From Chloroflexota bacterium (lineage in GTDB: Bacteria; Chloroflexota; Dehalococcoidia; UBA3495), in NCBI GenBank assembly GCA_022563275.1, contig JADFNR010000130.1:1-9186 (forward strand): DNA of 9,186 nucleotides, given 5' to 3'. The position numbers were made by a program, and so were the translations under genes. A model generated the notes under the pieces. It searched no databases and was not told the DNA's origin. It was given only the letters and a program-made list of their open reading frames with translations. Position 1 is the first letter of the stretch, and each line of letters opens with the position of its first letter. Of this stretch, positions 6,253 through 9,186 are shown in pieces.

Positions 6253-7449
6253 CTAGATGACGCCTTGCTGCCGGAGGGACACCAGGTCCTGGGTAGAGTA
6301 GCCTAACTCCCTTCCGAATATCTCCGAATTGTGCTGACCCAAGAGCGGGGCCGGCTGGGAGCCAGTGATCGTTTCTCCAGGAAGCCGCACGGCCATCCCC
6401 GGATACCGGGCCCGGCCAACCACGGGATGATCCACCTCCACGAAGAAATCCCGCGCTTCGAGATGGGGGCAATGGGCCAGGTCTCCGGCGTCCTGGGCCA
6501 TGCCGAACACCAACCGCTGCTCGCCGGACGCCAGGAACAGCGGCATCCGGTCCCATTGGGCCAGCCCCTTGATCAACAACTCTTTAAGCTCTTCGCCGTG
6601 GGCGACCCGGCCCGCGGCGGTGGCGAACTTCTCGTCTTGCAGTTCCTCCGGTCCGATCAGGCTGGCGATGGTCGACCACGGTTGGGAGCCCTGCACTGAA
6701 GGAGCCACGTACCCGTCGCGGGCGGGCATCAGTTCTTCGAATCCGGCTCCCCGGACCGGACGCCGCCCCTTCACCGCCCCCATGTAGTTGTAATAAGGGA
6801 GGGGTTGGACCAGATGGGCGCCGAGACATTCTGCGGCTGAGACGTCCACATGCTGGCCTTCGCCGGAGGTTAGACGGGCAAAGAGGGCCACCTGGGTGGC
6901 GGCAGCGGCGGTTATCCCGGCGACGTAGAATGACTGGTCTAAAACGTTGCGCAGGGGCTCTTGGTCGGAATCGCCCGAGTGGTACATGAGACCGCTCAGG
7001 GCATAGGTCACAATATCGGTCGCCTGATAATCCCGGTAGGGGCCAGTCTGGCCGAAGGGAGTGATGGACGTGACCACGACTTGGGGGTTCACTTCCGCCA
7101 GGGACGCGTAGTCCAGACCAAGTTCCTTGGACCGGGCCGGCGGGTAGTTCTCGACCAGCACATCGGCTTCGGCCAAAAGCCGGTCAAGCAGTCTGCGGCC
7201 GCTGGCACTGGAAGGGTCCAGGGTGACGCCCTTCTTGTTGGTGTTCAGGTATAAGAACGTCAGACTCTTTTCCGGGTCGGGGTCGTCGCCGGCAAACGGA
7301 CCCATTCGGCGGGCGGCGTCACCGGAACCGGGGGATTCAACCTTGATAACTTCCGCCCCGTAGTCCGCCAGAATCTTGGCGCACCAAGGCCCGGAGATCC
7401 CGGAGCCGAGGTCCAATACGCGGATCCCATTCAGCAGCCCGGCGGGCAT
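6253..7449 (-). CDS. CaiB/BaiF (family III) CoA-transferase A, catalytic Asp apparently replaced
   Basis: At 398 aa it has the typical length and layout: LLNGIRVLDLGSGISGPWCAKILADYGAEVIKVE, NKKGVTLD, DVLVENYPP, FGQTGPYRDYQATD, then SGEGQHVDVS. Counting back from SGEGQ with no gaps, the position of the catalytic aspartate is Phe174 (DQSFYVAG). The nearest Asp, 171, is three residues off register. Either this is a non-catalytic partner of the following CoA-transferase or a local insertion moves Asp171 into place. The ATG (7449-7447) shares its A with the upstream TGA (TGATG), and GGAGG lies four bases before it, so the gene is translationally coupled to the hydratase. Substrate unknown. Two-subunit family III enzymes are known, such as BbsEF of anaerobic toluene degradation. 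Confidence 0.92.
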   Translation of the reverse strand: MPAGLLNGIRVLDLGSGISGPWCAKILADYGAEVIKVESPGSGDAARRMGPFAGDDPDPEKSLTFLYLNTNKKGVTLDPSSASGRRLLDRLLAEADVLVENYPPARSKELGLDYASLAEVNPQVVVTSITPFGQTGPYRDYQATDIVTYALSGLMYHSGDSDQEPLRNVLDQSFYVAGITAAAATQVALFARLTSGEGQHVDVSAAECLGAHLVQPLPYYNYMGAVKGRRPVRGAGFEELMPARDGYVAPSVQGSQPWSTIASLIGPEELQDEKFATAAGRVAHGEELKELLIKGLAQWDRMPLFLASGEQRLVFGMAQDAGDLAHCPHLEARDFFVEVDHPVVGRARYPGMAVRLPGETITGSQPAPLLGQHNSEIFGRELGYSTQDLVSLRQQGVI

Positions 7450-8516
7450 CAGTCCTCCAACTCCCAGACCAAAGGCAGGCTCTGGCCCTTCTTGGGCAAC
7501 ACCACCGTGCCCCGGCCCGTTGCGGTCTGCTCTCCCCGGTTGTTGGTCAGGTTGACGTCGCAGTCAACGTAGCCATAGCCGCCGGCCTCTCGGACGGCGG
7601 TCACGGTCCCGGATGCGGTGATCACGTCTCCGGGGTAGTCCATTCCCCGGTGTTCCACAAAGAAACGTTTGAACCAGCCTTCCGGACCGGCCAGCTTGAT
7701 CATCAACTGCCCAAGGTATTGGTTCTTCAGCGAACCGTTCACAACGACGTTGCCCAGGCCCTGATGAATCTGAGCGAAGGGAAGGTCCCAGTGGATGCGG
7801 GCGTAATTCCCATTGGCGGCCGCCCACCGCACCAGATGGGTGGTGGTCAACGGCCCCTTAACTACCTGCTCCAACGCCATGCCTACCGATATGTCCTCGA
7901 AGTGTCTTTGCGTTCCGGCTGCATGAACGGCCCGGGGAACGGTATCGTCGGGCGCCGGAGGAGAGATCACCACGGCCTCAAGTCCTTTCCCGGAATCGGC
8001 AGCCTCCTTTACTTCGTCGCCCGGTGGCCGGCTTCGATGGATGCTCACACGGTCGGCAACGCTGATGGCGTCCCCGTGCTGATTGGTCTGAGTCTCACGC
8101 CGGACTACGAAAACCAAAGGGCCTGACCGGCCTTGCTTCTCGAAGATGTCCAAGATGCGGAACCGGCGGGTTACCCAATCTCCGACGTAGGCCGGGCGCA
8201 GAAATTGCCAGTCGCTGCCGCCGTTCAACCCGTAGCTGTTGAAGGGCAGCGGCACATCGAAGTGGGATTCCTGCCCGGCGCCGAAATAGCCGATGGCCGG
8301 AGCGATGTCCTTCCAGGTCGCCAGCGGAGGGCAGAGCAGTCCCTTGAACCGGCTGGATTCGGCCACGGCCCTGTCGATGTAAAGGGGGTTGGGGTCTTCA
8401 GTCGCATCCGCCAAGTCGTAGGCCATCTCGTCGCTGATGGGGAAGCGGTTCCTTTCGGGCGAGGTCTCGCTGCCGATCAGGGCGCGGACCTCCGGTGTGA
8501 TTAAGTTATCTGCCAT
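7449..8516 (-). CDS. FAS1-like / MaoC-type two-hotdog acyl-CoA hydratase (dehydratase)
   Basis: A 355-aa double-hotdog protein. The N-terminal half (about 5-165) matches the FAS1-like dehydratase domain (MaoC_dehydrat_N): ATEDPNPLYID, GLLCPP, GGSDWQFLRP, and DIFEKQGRSGPLVFVVRRETQTNQHGDA. The usual catalytic His after NP is Tyr46, so this domain is probably structural. The C-terminal half (about 205-340) keeps His242 in GNYARIHWDLPFA, like the RIHYD motif of HTD2/mesaconyl-C4-CoA-hydratase-type enzymes, with Asn237 where R-specific hydratases have Asp. The likely reaction is reversible hydration of an enoyl-CoA; the substrate cannot be read from sequence. ATG at 8516 has GGGAG seven bases upstream. 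It is the first gene of the acyl-CoA operon and faces the DinB gene across a divergent intergenic region. Confidence 0.9.
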   Translation of the reverse strand: MADNLITPEVRALIGSETSPERNRFPISDEMAYDLADATEDPNPLYIDRAVAESSRFKGLLCPPLATWKDIAPAIGYFGAGQESHFDVPLPFNSYGLNGGSDWQFLRPAYVGDWVTRRFRILDIFEKQGRSGPLVFVVRRETQTNQHGDAISVADRVSIHRSRPPGDEVKEAADSGKGLEAVVISPPAPDDTVPRAVHAAGTQRHFEDISVGMALEQVVKGPLTTTHLVRWAAANGNYARIHWDLPFAQIHQGLGNVVVNGSLKNQYLGQLMIKLAGPEGWFKRFFVEHRGMDYPGDVITASGTVTAVREAGGYGYVDCDVNLTNNRGEQTATGRGTVVLPKKGQSLPLVWELED

Positions 8517-8692
8517 GCGAGCGCTCCCGGTAGGGTTGCCAGATAGGCGCAGGCGTGCGCCGCGTGCAGTTTAGCATACCTGAAAAAGGGCAGCCGGGTG
8601 TATCATGTGGGCCGGCCAACACATCGCCCGGCGGGAGCACTGCGGTCAAAGGAATGAAGGGTTTCCGGCCGGTTATTTATGGAGAAGATGGA
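8517..8692. promoter_or_regulatory. Divergent intergenic region with GGCCGG palindromes
   Basis: This 176-base region separates the minus-strand acyl-CoA operon from the plus-strand DinB gene and should hold both promoters. A 16-base palindrome at 8606-8621 (TGTGGGCCGGCCAACA) has a single mismatched pair. A second palindrome, CCGGCCGG (8665-8672), lies just before the DinB ribosome-binding site. Possible -10 elements are TATCAT (8601-8606) on the plus strand and TATGCT (minus, near 8572-8577), neither with a good -35. The palindromes are candidate operator sites; no regulator is encoded in the window. Confidence 0.4.
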
Positions 8693-9186
8693 ATGACTCT
8701 TAACGAGTTTATCGAAGACGCGTTTAAAACCGAGCACGAATATCTGATGGACGCCCTGGGGGACGTAACACCTGAAGAGTTGATGTGGCGCGCCGGACCT
8801 GAGGCCAACCCCATCGGCTGGATCCTGTGGCATATGATAAGGGTGGAGGATATGTGGTTCCAGTTCTTCGTACAACGTCAGACCGAGATATGGGAAAAGG
8901 ACGGCTGGAACGAGAAGTTCGGCCTGCCCACCAGGGACAACGGCTTTGACCATACGCAGGAGCAGGTGACCAACTTCCCGGCTTATGACCTGTCTGAGAT
9001 GCTGAAGTACGGAGAAGCGGTACGGGCTGCCACGTTGAGCTACCTCAAAACTCTCACTCCGGAGCAGATGGACGAGGTCCCCAGGGAGGCCCGGCCGGAG
9101 ATGTCGGTTGGCAGGATATTCAGGCAGGTTATCGGCGAGATATACCAGCACCAGGGCCACATCGCCTACCTGAAGGGCCTGGCCCG
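8693..9186 (+). CDS. DinB-superfamily protein (partial, continues past the right edge)
   Basis: The only convincing plus-strand gene; 164 codons are visible before the window ends. The product is a helical-bundle protein of the DinB/DUF664 (mycothiol- and bacillithiol-transferase-like) superfamily. After an N-terminal helix, the family signature NPIGWILWHMIRVEDMWF (39-56) supplies His47, and IYQHQGHIAYLKG (150-162) supplies His153 and His156, giving the metal-binding histidine set with H-x2-H spacing. Members bind a divalent metal, and several act as thiol-dependent transferases; many have no known substrate. The ATG at 8693 has GGAG eight bases upstream. A five-codon ATG...TGA run (8679-8696) overlaps the start as ATGA and is probably incidental. 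The opposite-strand reading of this stretch is a shadow. Confidence 0.85.
   Translation, partial: MTLNEFIEDAFKTEHEYLMDALGDVTPEELMWRAGPEANPIGWILWHMIRVEDMWFQFFVQRQTEIWEKDGWNEKFGLPTRDNGFDHTQEQVTNFPAYDLSEMLKYGEAVRAATLSYLKTLTPEQMDEVPREARPEMSVGRIFRQVIGEIYQHQGHIAYLKGLA

Noticed and set aside
6209..6556. N-terminal extension of CoA-transferase B by 116 residues
   Set aside because: It overlaps the end of CoA-transferase A out of frame and reads as Arg/Gly/Pro-rich junk. The family N-terminus begins just after the ATG at 6208.
8603..9160. Minus-strand open frame (185 codons) opposite the DinB gene
   Set aside because: The plus strand encodes the conserved DinB motifs. The minus frame also runs through the divergent promoter region and matches nothing.

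Overview
The window reads as chromosomal DNA from a free-living bacterium with moderately high GC. Housekeeping genes (rho, a short-type transaldolase, pyrG) lie beside an accessory acyl-CoA cluster of two CaiB/BaiF CoA-transferases and a two-domain FAS1/MaoC-like hydratase. Tandem family III CoA-transferases next to such hydratases are common in Chloroflexota of the SAR202/Dehalococcoidia type. That assignment is an inference from gene content, not a marker-gene result. No rRNA, tRNA, CRISPR array, insertion sequence or transposase was seen.

Layout: almost everything is on the minus strand, so transcription runs right to left. (1) Positions 1-534 are AT-richer and hold no large complete gene. 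They contain a minus-strand intrinsic terminator downstream of rho (324-355), a new minus-strand promoter (-35 at 293-298) overlapped by a CIRCE-like inverted repeat, a strong ribosome-binding site, a 27-codon ORF, and a second ORF coupled by a GTGA overlap that runs off the left edge. Much of this is folded into a long imperfect hairpin. (2) rho, 535-1824. (3) Transaldolase, 2017-2676, with a TTG start. (4) pyrG, 2884-4530, preceded by a perfect TTGACA/TATAAT promoter (18-nt spacer) and a leader of about 160 nt. (5) A three-gene operon: hydratase (7449-8516), CoA-transferase A (6253-7449, overlapping by one base as TGATG) and CoA-transferase B (4811-6208, 44 nt further on). (6) A divergent intergenic region with GGCCGG-type palindromes. 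(7) A plus-strand DinB-superfamily gene that starts at 8693 and is cut by the right edge.

How it fits together: rho, transaldolase and pyrG are basic transcription, pentose-phosphate and nucleotide functions arranged head to tail. The three-gene operon probably activates an organic acid by transferring CoA from a donor thioester, then hydrates or dehydrates the acyl-CoA. Within the CoA-transferase pair, one protein keeps the catalytic aspartate and the other has phenylalanine at the aligned position, which suggests a hetero-oligomer with one catalytic subunit. I do not see a clearly new defence or mobile system. The points most worth a second look are the CoA-transferase pair and the structured regulatory region at the left edge.
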